64,000 nt of DNA from Armillaria gallica (Eukaryota; Basidiomycota; Agaricomycetes; Agaricales; Physalacriaceae), in the NCBI GenBank assembly GCA_037576215.1, contig JBANDB010000004.1:248001-312000 (forward strand). Direction: 5' to 3'. The translations under genes and the position numbers were made by a program. Shown piece by piece: positions 10,511-22,690 of the stretch (its first letter is position 1; the number at the start of each line of letters is the position of its first letter). Below the pieces are notes generated by a model. That model worked only from the letters and a program-made list of their open reading frames with translations. It was not told where the DNA came from and made no database searches.

Positions 10511-13500
10511 AGAACGTCAGTGAGTAATAGGTACATGGGTCAAAAGCGAGAAAGACCAGACTTGTTTACGGTCGGCGAGCAGGTCTGTAGACTGTTGTAC
10601 ATCATTGAGTTGACGCCAAATCGAATTAGGGGGTAAACAGACTTCGTAAATGGATTCCCAATGACGAAATGTTGGGCGCCATTCGCAGTCCAGATCACCC
10701 TGAACATATAACAATTTGGCTCAGAGAACGAGCCGAAGACCGGGAAACGCCCACCCCGCCCGCCTGCGAGTGTGTAAGCGCCTTATTATGTCCCTGAGTC
10801 CTTCAGTGAAAGTGTGTGCACAGCTGAATGCTTTATGGTTCAACGTCCCCTAGGTATACTGGTTGTGGTATGAAGTGAGGCGGGAATCGCTCACAAAACT
10901 ACTAAAAAGCATACAGCCGAGTCAATTACCGCAAACACTCAACGCCCTAGAAATTTCTGCTCCGAAACCACAGCTTCTTGAATGTCTGGCTTTAGTGTCA
11001 AATTCCTAAAGCAAAAATCGGGCCATATACCAGTAAACCTGATCATCAATGAAATGTAGACGCGTCACACGTAATACATTGAACGGAAGACAAACAACAG
11101 AGGTTTCGAACGGTAGTCCTGGGAGTATCAGATGGCACATCCGTGTCAGAGTAGAGCTCGAAGATTGTTGTTACAAAGATCTACTGATTCGGTCCGGCAT
11201 ACAGTTTGCCGGTCTCTGCCGATTCATCTGTACTCCTCATTCCACCACCATCAGTCAGTCCCGTCGCCGCTTGGTTTCGTGCATAGCTCTCTTATTTTCC
11301 TTTATCGCTTACTCAGATAATATTGTAGGATTGACTCTTTCAACCACGTGCGACACTCGTTTTTCAGTACTCGGCCAATGTTGACATCCGCCCTTTTTAG
11401 TCGGTGGAGAAATACGGGTCTGTAACGCCTCGCTAGATTACGCTTCTGAAGAAATTGCCGAGATGGATATTCTGTGCTCGCCATCGCTCTCACCAATTGT
11501 TATCCTTTTGCTAGCCAGACCAGTAATGGCAATGACAATTTAGGAGGGCTGCGAGTAGGGTCATGGCATCGAGGGCGGTGCTATAGTTGTTGCTGTCGAT
11601 TTTGTGACTCTCTCAATCCTATCTTCTTGCATGCCGAAGCCCACGACCGTGAGCAGAATAAAGATGTCTTTCGTGAGCGAGTGCATTTCACCATGGGTGG
11701 CGGTAAAGTATTCTTGTGCTCTGAGTAAATTCCTCCTGCTGACATTGCTGCGCATCAGTAAAGATGATATAGAATTCAGCCCAATTTGCGGACAAGCACT
11801 GCAGCACCGGTGAATGGTCAGCGCTTGGCGATTCATTGATGATGACGTGATACAGGTATAGTGCTGTAGAAGAACATCCCAATGTGTCAGCAGAAGCATA
11901 GGGCAGAGAATGCAGGGACGCACCTTGGAGCGTCGAGAATAGCTATAAAGCGGGCAGCCATCGCAAGCGTGGCAAGTCCGAGTCCTCAAGTAGTTTTGGT
12001 GAGCCGGTAGGTGAACAACAGATAGGTAATTTCAGAATATTTAAATTTATTTAAAAAAATTCGGAAAGAAAAGAAGCGGAAGCGGTCGCCATCATCGTCA
12101 GCCTATCATGCGTGTGTTTCGTGGTTTTCATAGCCTGAGCAATGTTGCTGCGCGCTTGCCATTTCTTGTAAATAGTGGGCTTCGACGCTGGCGCTTCTTT
12201 GGTGCTTGTTCTTCCTTCCCGTCGCCCCCGCACATAAATGGCAAGCGCGCAGCAGCAAAGGTCGAGTGACAAGCCTATGAATACAAGAAATGGCGAGCAG
12301 GCGGGGCGGGAAAAACAAACGAAACATATTCGACATGAAATCACACCGTCGCAACACACCAGTAGAAAACAATGCGGCGGCAGGAGTGGATCTCGCCAGT
12401 ATCACAGGGACGCGAGCAAACAGAAACCACTCCGTCTCAGCGCACCATTAGAAACAGTGCAGCGGCGGCAGGATCGATACTTGCAGCCGCAACGACAACC
12501 AAAGCAACGGGAAACAATTCTCGGGACAGAATAAAAAGATCAGTGAATTGGAATGCCAAAACAAGAGTGCGCACGATGGTAGATGGTCAAAATGATGGTC
12601 ACAGTCATGGAGAGGAGACAAGAAGAAAGTGTGGTGGTGTTGGAAGATACCGACAGTAACCTAGGACCAAAGGTGAGCGAAAAAATGACCGTAATTTACT
12701 GTAAACTTACCTGGATGAGATCGGCGCCGTTACTTTGTCGTTGTCGGTCGAGCTCTGGTAGGGTTTCTGGGCATGCATGCAGCCTAACGTTGGAAGATAT
12801 TGTCCGATTGTTAATGTTGGTATGTCCTTAGCATGGTTTTGCGTTTTGAACTCGTAGTTTGTGGCGATTAGAGTGGATTTCCATACGTGGTGATGAAGGA
12901 TGGGTTGGTGTGCGCTACTGGGTGTGCTGGGTGTCGATGGTGATGGGGATCACTCTGAATAGTGTCCAGCACAGTGGTGCATGTGCGTCGTTTGGGAGTC
13001 GCTCCTCTCAGCTGCCTCATTTGAGGGTTTTGGGAGCTATGGACACCAATCTGGGCTCTTAGGGCTACAGTATTGATCAAAGAACATCTAGAATAGGTGT
13101 CACAGCAAAATAAATAAAAGAGACAACTTTCCCGGCGATTAGGAAGCAATGGAAGTCAGTGAAGGTGAGTTATCAATGCTCTTTGGCCGGACCGGAAATT
13201 GGCAACAGAATTGATTTGTAAGCAAATAAAAAAGCGTCTAAGATCCCAAAGGGGAATCCTCGGGGAATCACCAACATACACAGCCACATTTAGAGCTCAG
13301 GTTGCAAAGACCGAATCCTGTATACACAGGACTCGGAATCAAGATATGGTACTGCTCTCCCATATTACAGCAAACTATCTATGTCTTGAATAACAATGTT
13401 GCTGTCTCTCCCAGTCAGAGGTAAGATGCAAAAAACCGGTATGCACATTGGTTAAAGTGAAGAATGTTCTGATTCTTTGGGCAGAGCTCATTTGTCTGGT

Positions 13501-14766
13501 TAGCCTAAAGAAAGAATGATGATGCTGAGCCAGCTCAGCATTGAAACCCAGGAGTGCTCATTGAGTTGCATGCTATAGCCCACTAATAGCCACCTCCACC
13601 AATTAGTAGAGCCCACCTTCTGTTTTCCTGCTTAAAAAGCATGCCAGGATGATGCTAAATTTAGATCTGTCAAATCTGCATCTTTCCTCCTGTTGATTGC
13701 TACCAAATGATTAACTGTGACAAAAAAAAAACAAGCCTCATGATCCACCGCTTTGGCCAGGCCCTGTCATGATATAAGTTTCATCCTCACATCTTACGGT
13801 TGGATTTGGACCCCAATTTTGAATTTGAATGATCAGTTTCTTCGAACAAGTCTGTCGACTTCTTGCTACTTTCTATGTACTTACAATACACATTTTGATT
13901 TTCTCCTAAAGTAAAAATTCTGATGAACCTGGTCTTGATATCCATAAAGTGTGTACTTTGAATATCTTTCTATAATGAATCTTGATGTATCAGGGCATCA
14001 GCATGATGGAAAAGGTTCGTTCTGAGTCCTATGAATATAGGAAATTCAGTCATTATACCAATCTTGAGACCCCTTTTTTGATTGTCCAACATGGCGTTTG
14101 CTGCCGGTTTCTACCTGAGCTATCCATGGGAATTTTTGGAAAGATTCATCATTTTCCTGGGAATCTTTTTCCCTTTTAATTTCACCTTTTCGTTGTCATA
14201 GCCGACACATTCTTCATTGTTTCTAACTATTACATCATTTTGTCTTGTCCATCTTCATTGACGTCTGCTGCCCTTCTCTTCTTCCTCGACTCATCTGTCT
14301 CTTCTTCGTCCATATATGATATCTTATGCTTGAATACTCGTTGTCCTGGTCCGTTGCCATTGCCTTCGATTCTCCCTACAGTCGCCGTTGCTCTCAGTGC
14401 AGCCTTTTCGCATTTTCCCACAGCATGCTGTGAATGGACGTTTGTTGAATCAACACGAATTTTCAATGTGGCGTGAAAAGACCAGGATGGCATTTGAGCC
14501 AGTGCAAGAACAAAGTATAAGCGCATCTCGCATGTGTCTGCAAAGAATCACTTGGTAAATAAAGCCCTCGATGTTTGAGCAGCACATACCACCAGCCAGT
14601 AGCATACTCAGAGATACACTCTTCAAACGGCAAATACTGAGGTCGAAGTTCATTTCTCGTAGGACTATCTGATTCTGAATGTCCACTAATTTTCAGTGCC
14701 AGTAGCAGAGTGCAGGATTGCAACGGTAACTAGTGTTACAAAGGTGTCGGAAACCGGGGTCAGAGA
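10511..14766. other. Long intergenic region, nothing recognised
   Basis: About 4.2 kb with no gene that can be supported. It contains one perfect 19-bp inverted repeat (see 12146-12254). From about 13400 onward it becomes AT-rich, which continues into the Helitron relic. Open frames, such as a 98-codon minus frame at 14230-14526, show no recognisable domain. Confidence 0.4.
12146..12254. repeat. Inverted repeat / hairpin with 19-bp arms
   Basis: TGCTGCGCGCTTGCCATTT at 12146-12164 is the exact reverse complement of 12236-12254, with a 71-bp spacer. Similarity weakens outside the arms. It could be the core of a small foldback element or chance; no target duplication was found. Confidence 0.45.
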
Positions 14767-15534
14767 GTGTTGGAAACCCTGTTTGTGCGTCTCAGCAATC
14801 CTCCTAGGGATGTAAAGTTCAAGGAACTACCAATGAACGTCGTCCCATTGACAAGGACACCGTCTGCTATCCTGTGCTCATTACCAGACGATTCCAGTAT
14901 ATCCATAAACAGGTCTCAGGTTGGGGTAATACCCAACTTCGCCATGACCAATTATTGTTCGCAGGGCAAGACCTGCCATATGAATCCCGTCGACCTCATG
15001 AATTGTAGATCCCATCAGTCATATTACACTGCTTTATCTCGTAGTGCCACAGCAGAAGGTACCTTATTGTTGCCCGATTTCATGGACCCACGTTGACCTG
15101 CTTTCGATCCGAGGAAGATACAAGGAGGTTGCTCCAGACATTTGTGGCAGGAATTCAGAGAGCTGGAACTACTGGATCACATTACCCTGTTGCTATATAA
15201 CAGTATGTTGCCCTGTATGGTAGTGGGTAAGAGAAGGTATGATTTGCTGATGAGATTTCAGTCCAATGTAGGCGATTCGTTTGTTCCACCCGGTGTAGAA
15301 CGTGCTATTGCGTGGAGTCCATATGATCCTGTTCGTCCTGTCGACTGTAGTGAATTCGAGTGGGACGTAAAATGTATGCCACATTTACCATCTGGGATAT
15401 TGCGTCGTGAAGATGAAAACATTCAGAAGATGCCTTCCATTGTAGAAACACCGACCAAGTCATTTCTGGAACCTGCTGTTTCAGTGTCACGCCCTGTTTC
15501 TCCTATCAGTCATCTAAGCAAACGAAAGGAATGA
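14767..15534 (+). pseudogene. Helitron helicase (Pif1-like) C-terminal fragment
   Basis: The frame carries the end of a Helitron-type superfamily-1 helicase: VPLTRTPSAILCSLPDD, then VIPNFAMTNYCSQGKT (motif V region) and NCRSHQSYYTALSRSATAEG (motif VI region, with the arginine-finger-like ALSR). After an in-frame TGA (15094-15096) the same frame continues with FDPRKI and EFRELELLDHIT, then GKRRYDLLMRF and ERAIAWSPYDPV, which are typical of the helicase C-terminal extension. The N-terminal Rep nuclease and the ATPase motifs I-IV are absent, so the copy is truncated at or before about 14767. It is a dead fragment. Confidence 0.75.
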
Positions 15535-15603
15535 TCATGCAGCACATCACCTTTGTTAGTGGCGCGCATCAGTCGCATATTGACAGATAACGGAGGGATT
15601 TGA

Positions 15604-16397
15604 GTGTTTGTACCCAGTGGATGCACGTGGTATAACAGCAGCTGTCCATATGATTCGTTATATTTGTTCTGGCTAATATGTGGAAGTCCAATCCCGTACA
15701 CTTCATGGAACACTTCAATGATATTAACCAGGAATGGTTGGGAGAGTTGTCGCAGTCACTTACCTTACATATGGAAGGGAAGTATTCATTGGAGCAGGTG
15801 AGAGATTTCATGAGATGTAAATTGCATAGAGAGTATCCAAACGTGTTCGTTTGGGGCAAAGAAACAAGCCCCGGGGCGATAACAGAAAAGTGGTTCAACT
15901 GTTCAACACCATTCATGACTGTAAGCATAAATGGCCACGTCACGAGACCTGTGCATTACTATTCATGCGGTATTATGCCCTTGTCATTGTCGAAGAGTCT
16001 AGCTCCACATACGATTGGCCAGTATCTAACATCGACTCAATATTACCCTTCTAGGATGGTTTGCAGCAAATGTGAAGGTGCCACTCGAAAAATGGAACAC
16101 TACCACACATGCCCCACAATGATTCCAGTTTATATAGGGGGCACCGATATAGATCCCGAACAGACCTTCACACTGCAATCGGAGGATGACTCTGCCATGT
16201 ACTGCTTGAGCGGGGTGATTTATTATGGAACGTCTCATTTCACAGCGAGATATGTGGACAAAACAGGCAACGTGTGGTTCAACGACGGCTATGTCCAAGG
16301 TAGAACAGCAATCAACGAAGGCGAGATTAATCAAGTGGACATGACATCATCCACCGATGGGAGAAAGCCTGTAATGGCATTCTACAAGTGGGTTTGA
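15604..16397 (+). pseudogene. Helitron-linked cysteine-peptidase-like segment
   Basis: Directly downstream of the helicase fragment is a segment with a Cys box (GCTWYNSSCPYDSLYLF, 15610-15665) and a His box (IYYGTSHFTARYVDKTGNVW, 16220-16275). Between them lies a Cys-rich knuckle (MVCSKCEG...YHTCP, 16055-16110). This layout is that of the ubiquitin-protease-like module often carried at the end of fungal Helitron helicase proteins. The linker to the helicase has two stops (15532-15534 and about 15599), and a one-base shift near 15675 separates the Cys box from the rest. The 3' part (15678-16397) is open for 239 codons. No Helitron 3' hairpin/CTRR end could be assigned. Confidence 0.6.
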
Positions 16398-17237
16398 TAA
16401 ACGTAAGATACACCGTTACATGGATCATGGACGATACGGACAGATAGCATAGGACTCGGATAATGCCACTTGAATGCGATGGCCCATCAAATGCTAGTCC
16501 TTTGTATCATGGACATAAAGATCATGATGTTCATGTATAATGTAAATAAACATTCAGCCATTAATTTATGTATAGAATCATGTCCATGTAAATTAGCATC
16601 CTGCGTGCCAGTGGAAGATATTTTCTACCGGACAAACTACATACTTTCTTTTGTGATGCTGGAGACATTTGTAAGGAAAGTTACCTTTCGCTCCCAGAGA
16701 TTTGATCACCTGATCACCATAGCCATAGATATACTCTGGGCACACTGGATGGTCACTGGTGTAGATTGAGGGCTTCTCTCAGAAGCAATCCTAAATGCTT
16801 ATTATAGACGAGTCGTGCATTTAATACATGAGGTGGTGCTTCTTCTGGCTCGAATAATCGTTCAATTACCTCTTCACTCTGATGGAGCCCATGGTCACCA
16901 CCAAATGGATAGTATGATATTTAAATAATATCTTGGTCCGGGAACACTGTACTCTGAATTGCTTAGATGAAAAGGAGGAGGTAGTAAGATCTGGAGCCTG
17001 AAAGTTGTCCATCAAAGCTTGATCAAAGCTGGCTCATTTCTGGTTCATGGAATTTTGGTATTGCAAGGGCTAATCAAGAGAGTTAACAGGGAATTTTGTA
17101 GACTGCCATACATTTTATGTTTATATATTGCCTGACATATGTATATGCCAACTTTAGAATCACATTGCTGCCCATCACTTCTTTCTCAACAGTATCCTCC
17201 CTCTTGTCCCTTGTGAATGCTCCTCTTGGTACATGAT
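16398..17237. other. Upstream region of DUF6535-2
   Basis: No gene. 16780-16850 (TTATAGACGAGTCGTGCATT...) is similar to 33140-33200 upstream of DUF6535-3 (TTTTAGACGGGTCGTGCGTT...). The duplicated unit therefore includes at least part of the 5' flank, about 0.4-0.9 kb before the start codons. Confidence 0.45.
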
Positions 17238-20200
17238 ATGCCCTCCATTGGAGACAACGACTCACAGGATTCTGAGTGCAATGACGACCATGTCGGAATC
17301 ACAGATGGATTGAACGCCTCCAGACAAGGCTGCCAGAACTCATCAGACAAGGCTGAATATTCCCATTCTGAAGCATATCATGCCAGTCCGATGGGGGAAG
17401 GGATGACTATGCCCTTGTCTGATGAGGAACGCACGCCACATCAAAGAAGAACAAAAGGTGCCTCGATTTTCGGTCTACCGCACCAACCTACTGGCTGCCC
17501 TGAAGAAGTAACAACTGGTATTCATACTCCAATGACACATCAGCTATGTACTCACAACACATTCTAGGTGATTCTCCAGGGTATGCACAGAGTCTGCCTT
17601 TCAAAGAAGCAGGGCAAACATCCAGTGTTTGGTGCGCCTACTTGGATGAAAGCCAGACTCACGACACCGAAATGTTTGGAACCCAGAGAGGAGAATTGAA
17701 TATCCTGTTAGTCTTTGTGAGTTGATTCAGTCAAATGCATGTTACATCACATCAATTTTATTCTCTTTTGTAGGCAGGACTATTCTCAGCTATTACAACT
17801 ACCTTCATTTCACAATCCTCTGCAAAAATTCAGCCAGACTATCAGCAAATGTCTGCACTTTTACTATTCGATATGATCAATATACAACGAGCGTTCGCCA
17901 ACGGGACTTCCCTTGACCGCATCACCACATCCAGCACTGACCCCATGACACCTTTTACTCCGAAATATTCAGACTTGGTGATAAATGGACTTTGGCTCGC
18001 AAGTCTTGCTCTGAGCCTTTTAAGTGCATTTCTCGTCATCCTTGCAGATCAGTGGTATTGCCATCATCTGAAGCCCATTGATGGAGACCCCCAGTTCACG
18101 CTCGTACTCAGTATTTCACTTACAAGAGTCTTATCAATTCCTACATCACCAGCTTGATTGACTTCCTACCATTCATGTTGCGCCAATCCCTCGACCTGTT
18201 TTTCATGGGTCTTGTGTTATATATCAGGCCACAGCAGAAGGAAATTGTGCTTGCCATAACAATCCTATTCCTAATACCTGCTATCGCCATCAAGCCTATC
18301 ACCGCTTTCTCCTTAATGTTTCCAAATTCTCCATATAAAACACTGTTCACCACGAGCTGCTATTCTCTCTTCATGTTTATACTTCGAAGATTCCCCAAGG
18401 CCATGCGTGATTGCTTATCACTGCGATTTGGTATTCATCCTGGACTAAAAACATTCCAGGATTTTGAGATCTTTTCTGCGGAAAGATCACGCATTGAAAC
18501 TGAAGTTGGCGCACTTCATTGGTTGTACGAGAGATCGTCAACGTTAGCCATCCATCGTCTTGTTATCCATGCTCTTGCTGGATTGCCCCCGGACTACATC
18601 GCTCATGCTAAGAAGGTTTTCAGTCCTTACTGGAATGAAATACGAGATGATAAAGAAGGAATGTTGATGGATTGTATGACGGTGGACCGAGATGATTGCA
18701 CTCAGTGGATTCCAAAGGATATTCCCTATATTGACCGCACGATTGAGCCACTCCTCCGGTTAGAGGTTCTGTTCCCATTTTTGCGCAGGAATTCCCCCTC
18801 CAGGCACTTCGGAAACCACTGTATGGATTTCTCGAGGAAGCTCTCCAATACCTTGTCAATAACTGTCTTCCATCGACGATGTACATATTCAGAAGCCTAT
18901 GGAGCATAAGCAAGCCGTCATCGACTTCTTAGCAGACAATGATGTTCACCATCCTCTCGTCTGGAAGAAGCTCCTAGACCGTTATGTCGTCAAAGAAAAG
19001 TTGTTTCATGACTGGGGGGACGTGTTTACCATTGAGATGTGTCTCAACTTGGTAACAAGCATATATCTCCCCGAAGACAGTCCTCCAGACACGGGCAGCT
19101 GCACTTTGGCCTATGCGTCAGTAACATATTATAAGCCGGAAATTCTCGAAGGCCTTCTCTCGTTCTTCTCGACATCCGAGTCACATAACGACCCAGTCGA
19201 TCCCAAGAGAAGACTCTCGCTTTCCATTATACGTGCCTTGGCACACGACTCAGCCTCATCAACCTTAAACTTGCACCAATACTATCCGTTTCAACATGAT
19301 TCTACTATTACCAAGTACCGGCTGCTGCGCGTTGCATTGCATGCGATAAACAAACACATTCATAATCATCCCATTGATCCTCCTTGGAAACAGTGGCGGA
19401 TCGATGTTTTCCATGCGATACTCTCTTACATCATGTCTGATTCATTTAACGGGAGTTCTTTGAGTAATTCGGAGGTCTCAGAGGTCAAGGACCTCTTTTG
19501 GTCCTGCCGTGCTTACGCTCTTGTATGCATGGCCTCGATTATGAATGGAGGACCCAAATACAGTGTCGTTGAACCTCCCGCAGAATGGGCCACGAAGCCT
19601 TTGTTTCTGAATATCGTTCGAATCTTCCACGATGAGCATGTAGCAGATGCACCCCGTTTGTCCACCATTGGAGTCTTCCCTGATCTTCCTCTACATTTCG
19701 ACTCTATAATTGGTATAGCTGCCTTTGTATTAGGACGAGCGTTCTCTAGAGGGGTTCTCAACGCATACAAAGCTTTTGAAGAGGAAGGCAGTTTGTGTTA
19801 TATTGGGGAGAAAAGCGGTCTTCACCCAGAGCTCATCGAAGGACTGTGCGCGGTTATCTCACTGGGCTCTCGGAGGCAGCTAATAAGTCAGGGAAACTCC
19901 CCGATATTCAATCGGACAAATTTCTTAATCGGCACATCCAAGACCTCCATCGAGCACATGTTATTCGTTGTATTTGTGCAAGCATCACCTACAGTGGCAC
20001 CCGGTCGCATCCTATCTTATCCACGTTGGCATCAATTGATCCTAATCACTCTGGATGGACTGAAATCTTGGAAACATTAAACTTGCCCGATCACGAATCT
20101 TCCGTAGATAACTATAGATTCGACATCAGCAATGGTGTGTCATCAGACGATCAGAAACGTTTGAAGAGGAATATGAAAGAGACTCTTCGTATTCTGGCCG

Positions 20201-20437
20201 AGTGTCTTGAGGCCGAAAAGGATCGCAAGAACAATATCGACCAGGTAAGTGGATGATCTGAATCTTTCAATCTATCATAAACTGAACGCCTTCACGTAGT
20301 CGTCGACAGGTTCCACTGCTCAAACCGAGCTGCTGGAAACTCAACATCGTTACCCTTGGCTAAATTGGATGAGAGACCCACGGAACCTGAAGGCGGATGT
20401 AGAGCTTCAGGTCCATAATGATCAAGGAGAATCATGA
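17238..20437 (+). pseudogene. DUF6535-family membrane protein, frameshifted (DUF6535-2)
   Basis: The exon layout is the same as DUF6535-3: exon 1 17238-17517; phase-1 intron 17518-17567; exon 2 17568-17716 (149 nt, identical length); 57-nt intron; long exon 17774-20244; 55-nt intron 20245-20299; last exon 20300-20437. The membrane domain is clear (YLDES, ILLVFAGLFSA across the intron, LQPDYQQ-like IQPDYQQ, LADQWYCHH). At least three frame breaks interrupt the long exon: one base missing near 18093, a break with loss near 18865-18900, and another near 19850. About 170 nt are also missing relative to copy 3. All splice sites look intact. No intron of normal size can explain the breaks, so it is called a pseudogene. 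Confidence 0.8.
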
Positions 20438-21059
20438 TGCGTGATCACATCGAAAGTACGTACGATAGAGAACACTGCCGATATCTGTTTCCGGAAGTAT
20501 AATTTCCTCCCTTCCTTTATGCTTCACAAACCCGTTAGGCGTATGTGGACTATCATTTGGATATGTAATTGTGCCTAGTAGACGTTGTGCTCTAAATGGT
20601 GATTTTCAGCCTCGCGCAAGAAGAAAACCTCTCAGACTTCTTTGGACGCCTGGACGCTTCTTGAACAAAGTATGCTCAGGTCGTCCATCTTCGAAGCTGC
20701 GAAGAATGAAGATGGAAAACTTGGGTGTAAATATACGAGAGATAGTCCTCCAGCGCAACTTGAACTCGGAGCACAACGGGTGGTCTTTATGGGAGCATCA
20801 GACAATCTACGAGGTACGGTTAGGACCTGGAAGTTTAATAGCCGGATGGAAGAAACGGAGACACACCAAGCACTACGTCAGCATTATGAATGTTCTCCCA
20901 GCACCTTAAGCTCTTTCTCGTTACCTTGCAGGGAGCATGGATCGTTCCTGTAATATTAGTTGAAGAACAGCTCACTATCGGCGAGTACAGAAATTTACTT
21001 CGCGGTTTCTGTCCTGGGGGCACTCATCCTTCGGTGGAACGAGTATTGTCCTAGAAGGC
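20438..21059. other. 3' flank of DUF6535-2
   Basis: No gene. 20590-20690, with CTTCTTGAACAAAGT, resembles the flank after DUF6535-1 near 1850-1910. Confidence 0.4.
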
Positions 21060-21265
21060 GGCGGAACATGATGAACGCTCTTCCATTGGGAGATGTGACA
21101 GCCATAGAGTAACTTGATGCAGCAGCGTGTTGATCTGCCGGAGTTGGAGAGCGTTGGCGTGGTGCAGAGAACGCACTGAGGTGGTGGGCAATGGTGGTAT
21201 GGACAGTGGAGAGTTGTTGTCGTCAGTGATGGAAGACAAAGAGTGATGACGTTCGTCCGGCTATG
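21060..21265 (-). pseudogene. F-box-like fragment FB6
   Basis: A short minus-strand piece resembles the middle of FB10 around TNVVSLRFPF...LSAPTTPSQP: here TNVITLCLPS, an acidic DDNNS stretch, PLPTTSVRSLHHANA. It lies between DUF6535-2 and FB7. Only about 65 codons are recognisable. Confidence 0.4.
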
Positions 21266-22014
21266 TGGACACATGAAGCGCTCATTCCCAAAGAGACTAC
21301 AAATCCAAAGGCGACATTTGCGAGTATCATTGTATAAATTGTGACCTCAACGGTGAAGTTGATTCAAAATTACCATGGAAGTCAGCTAGAATACGACTAT
21401 ACTTGAAAACCCACGGTCAAAGAAACGTACAGTATCTAAAATCGTCTTCAATCAAGATGCTATAACGTGTTTCTGACAAAGACGGTAGAGAAGCAAATAA
21501 GAACGTACAAAGGAAAGATGGACTTAACTCACGCCACGGTCTAGAGACTTGCCAGATACGGGCATCAACACTTCGGAGTAACCGGGAGTAGAAGACGTGT
21601 AATTTATACCACCATAACCGACGGTAGTAGTCACGGAGGGAGGTCGCTAGGAAGTGCGTTTAATTGATTGCACCCAATGCGCTGGAATCTGAACGCAGTC
21701 AAGCTCATTACTTGCATGTATTGATGACTAGGTGATGTGTAAGTCTTCATATTTTCTGATGTGACACGAGTAGCAGCTAGAAATCCTCGAATGATCGCCT
21801 GACAAGCAAAAATTCCTTGATGGAAGTTGAAGGCTGCTGACGTCAACGTTGAAGTCCAAACCTAAGATGGGAGCAACGAATATAAATGGGTCTAAATCCA
21901 CAAGTCGCAGGATGAAGGTATATACATGAATCAAGAGTTTCCCTGAGCAACGACGCCAGAGCGATCTACGAAATAATGTTTTGAGTTGGAATAGTAAAAA
22001 CGGAGAAGAAAACG
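21266..22014. other. Intergenic, nothing recognised
   Basis: No supported gene. The last about 200 bp resemble F-box 3' flank sequence in reverse orientation. Confidence 0.35.
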
Positions 22015-22505
22015 CTACACCATGTTCCCAGCACCTTGAATGTCAACCTCGATTTGTTCGTGACAACATTGTATTGAAATATTCTCCGTTCTAGGACTCG
22101 GTTTAAAGAACAGGGAGTCATCGTCTTCACCATCGTTGAGGTTGAAAACCTGTTCTGCCTTTGTGAACCGTCGCTTGAAATCCTGGGCCTGATGCCAAAA
22201 GGATACATGAACAATAACCGCTGGCGTGGGCAAAAATATCTCCACATGACGACAAAGAGTGAATGCAAAAGTAACCATGTCTTGACCGGCACCGATTCGT
22301 GTTCGTTGGTGATTTACGTAGCTAGAAACAATATTGGTCTGGCCATGAAACCAAGTGAGGAGCTCAGCCTCGGCCTGCCCGGAGAGATGTTCCCAAACTT
22401 GATATGGTGTAGTCCAAAGGCGGAGTGGTGGTGTATGATGTGGAGATCGAATGAAGGGAGTGCTAAAGAGTGGAGGTTGTCCATTCGTTGATGTGCTCAA
22501 ATTTG
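22015..22505 (-). pseudogene. F-box-like pseudogene FB7 (internal deletion)
   Basis: It starts at the position of RMDNLRSLSLPSFDL (here RMDNLHSLALPSFDLH, 22500-22450), then IKFGN, then QAEAELLTWFHGQTNIVS. It then skips the whole C-terminal leucine-rich region and resumes with KAEQVFNLNDGEDDDSLFF and EVDIQGAGNMV before TAG at 22015-22017. The N-terminus and F-box are absent, and the first blocks are out of frame with the last. Confidence 0.7.
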
Positions 22506-22542
22506 GTTCATATCCTAGCTTTCTACTCATCCTCGTCCTAAC

Positions 22543-22690
22543 AGGGTCCATCTACGTTGTGTATCCAAAGCGTCTTCGTGTCGTTACTCATGGTCAATAA
22601 TTAGAAGGAACTCGACGCAGTTATCCAAGGTAACGTAAATAACACTATCAGTGTGTCTTGACCTCACGTGCATATGCTCATCTACCGCAC
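22543..22690. repeat. Dispersed repeat, pair with 26699-26840
   Basis: About 145 bp aligns without large gaps to 26699-26840, including AATAATTAGAAGGAACTCGA and CGTGTCGTTACTCA versus CATGTCGTTACTCA. No coding potential was seen. It sits next to an F-box copy here and in repeat U at the other site. Confidence 0.6.

Larger units (their letters stand above)
14767..16397 (+). mobile_element. Truncated Helitron relic
   Basis: The helicase C-terminus and peptidase-like module together define a decayed rolling-circle transposon remnant of at least 1.6 kb, upstream of and co-oriented with DUF6535-2. Its outer ends are not defined. A segment containing GATGGCCCATCAAATGCT at about 16479-16496 recurs at about 9667-9684 and may mark a shared terminal region. 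Confidence 0.6.

Noticed and set aside
14230..14526. A 98-codon minus-strand frame upstream of the Helitron relic
   Set aside because: No domain recognised and no partner exons; kept only as intergenic sequence.
16470..16769. A 99-codon frame after the Helitron relic
   Set aside because: AT-rich sequence with many Met, Ile and Cys codons; no similarity to Helitron proteins and no clear start context.
18085..19860. Reading the frame breaks of DUF6535-2 as extra introns
   Set aside because: DUF6535-3 codes straight through these positions, and no GT-AG pair of about 50 nt restores frame without removing conserved residues.
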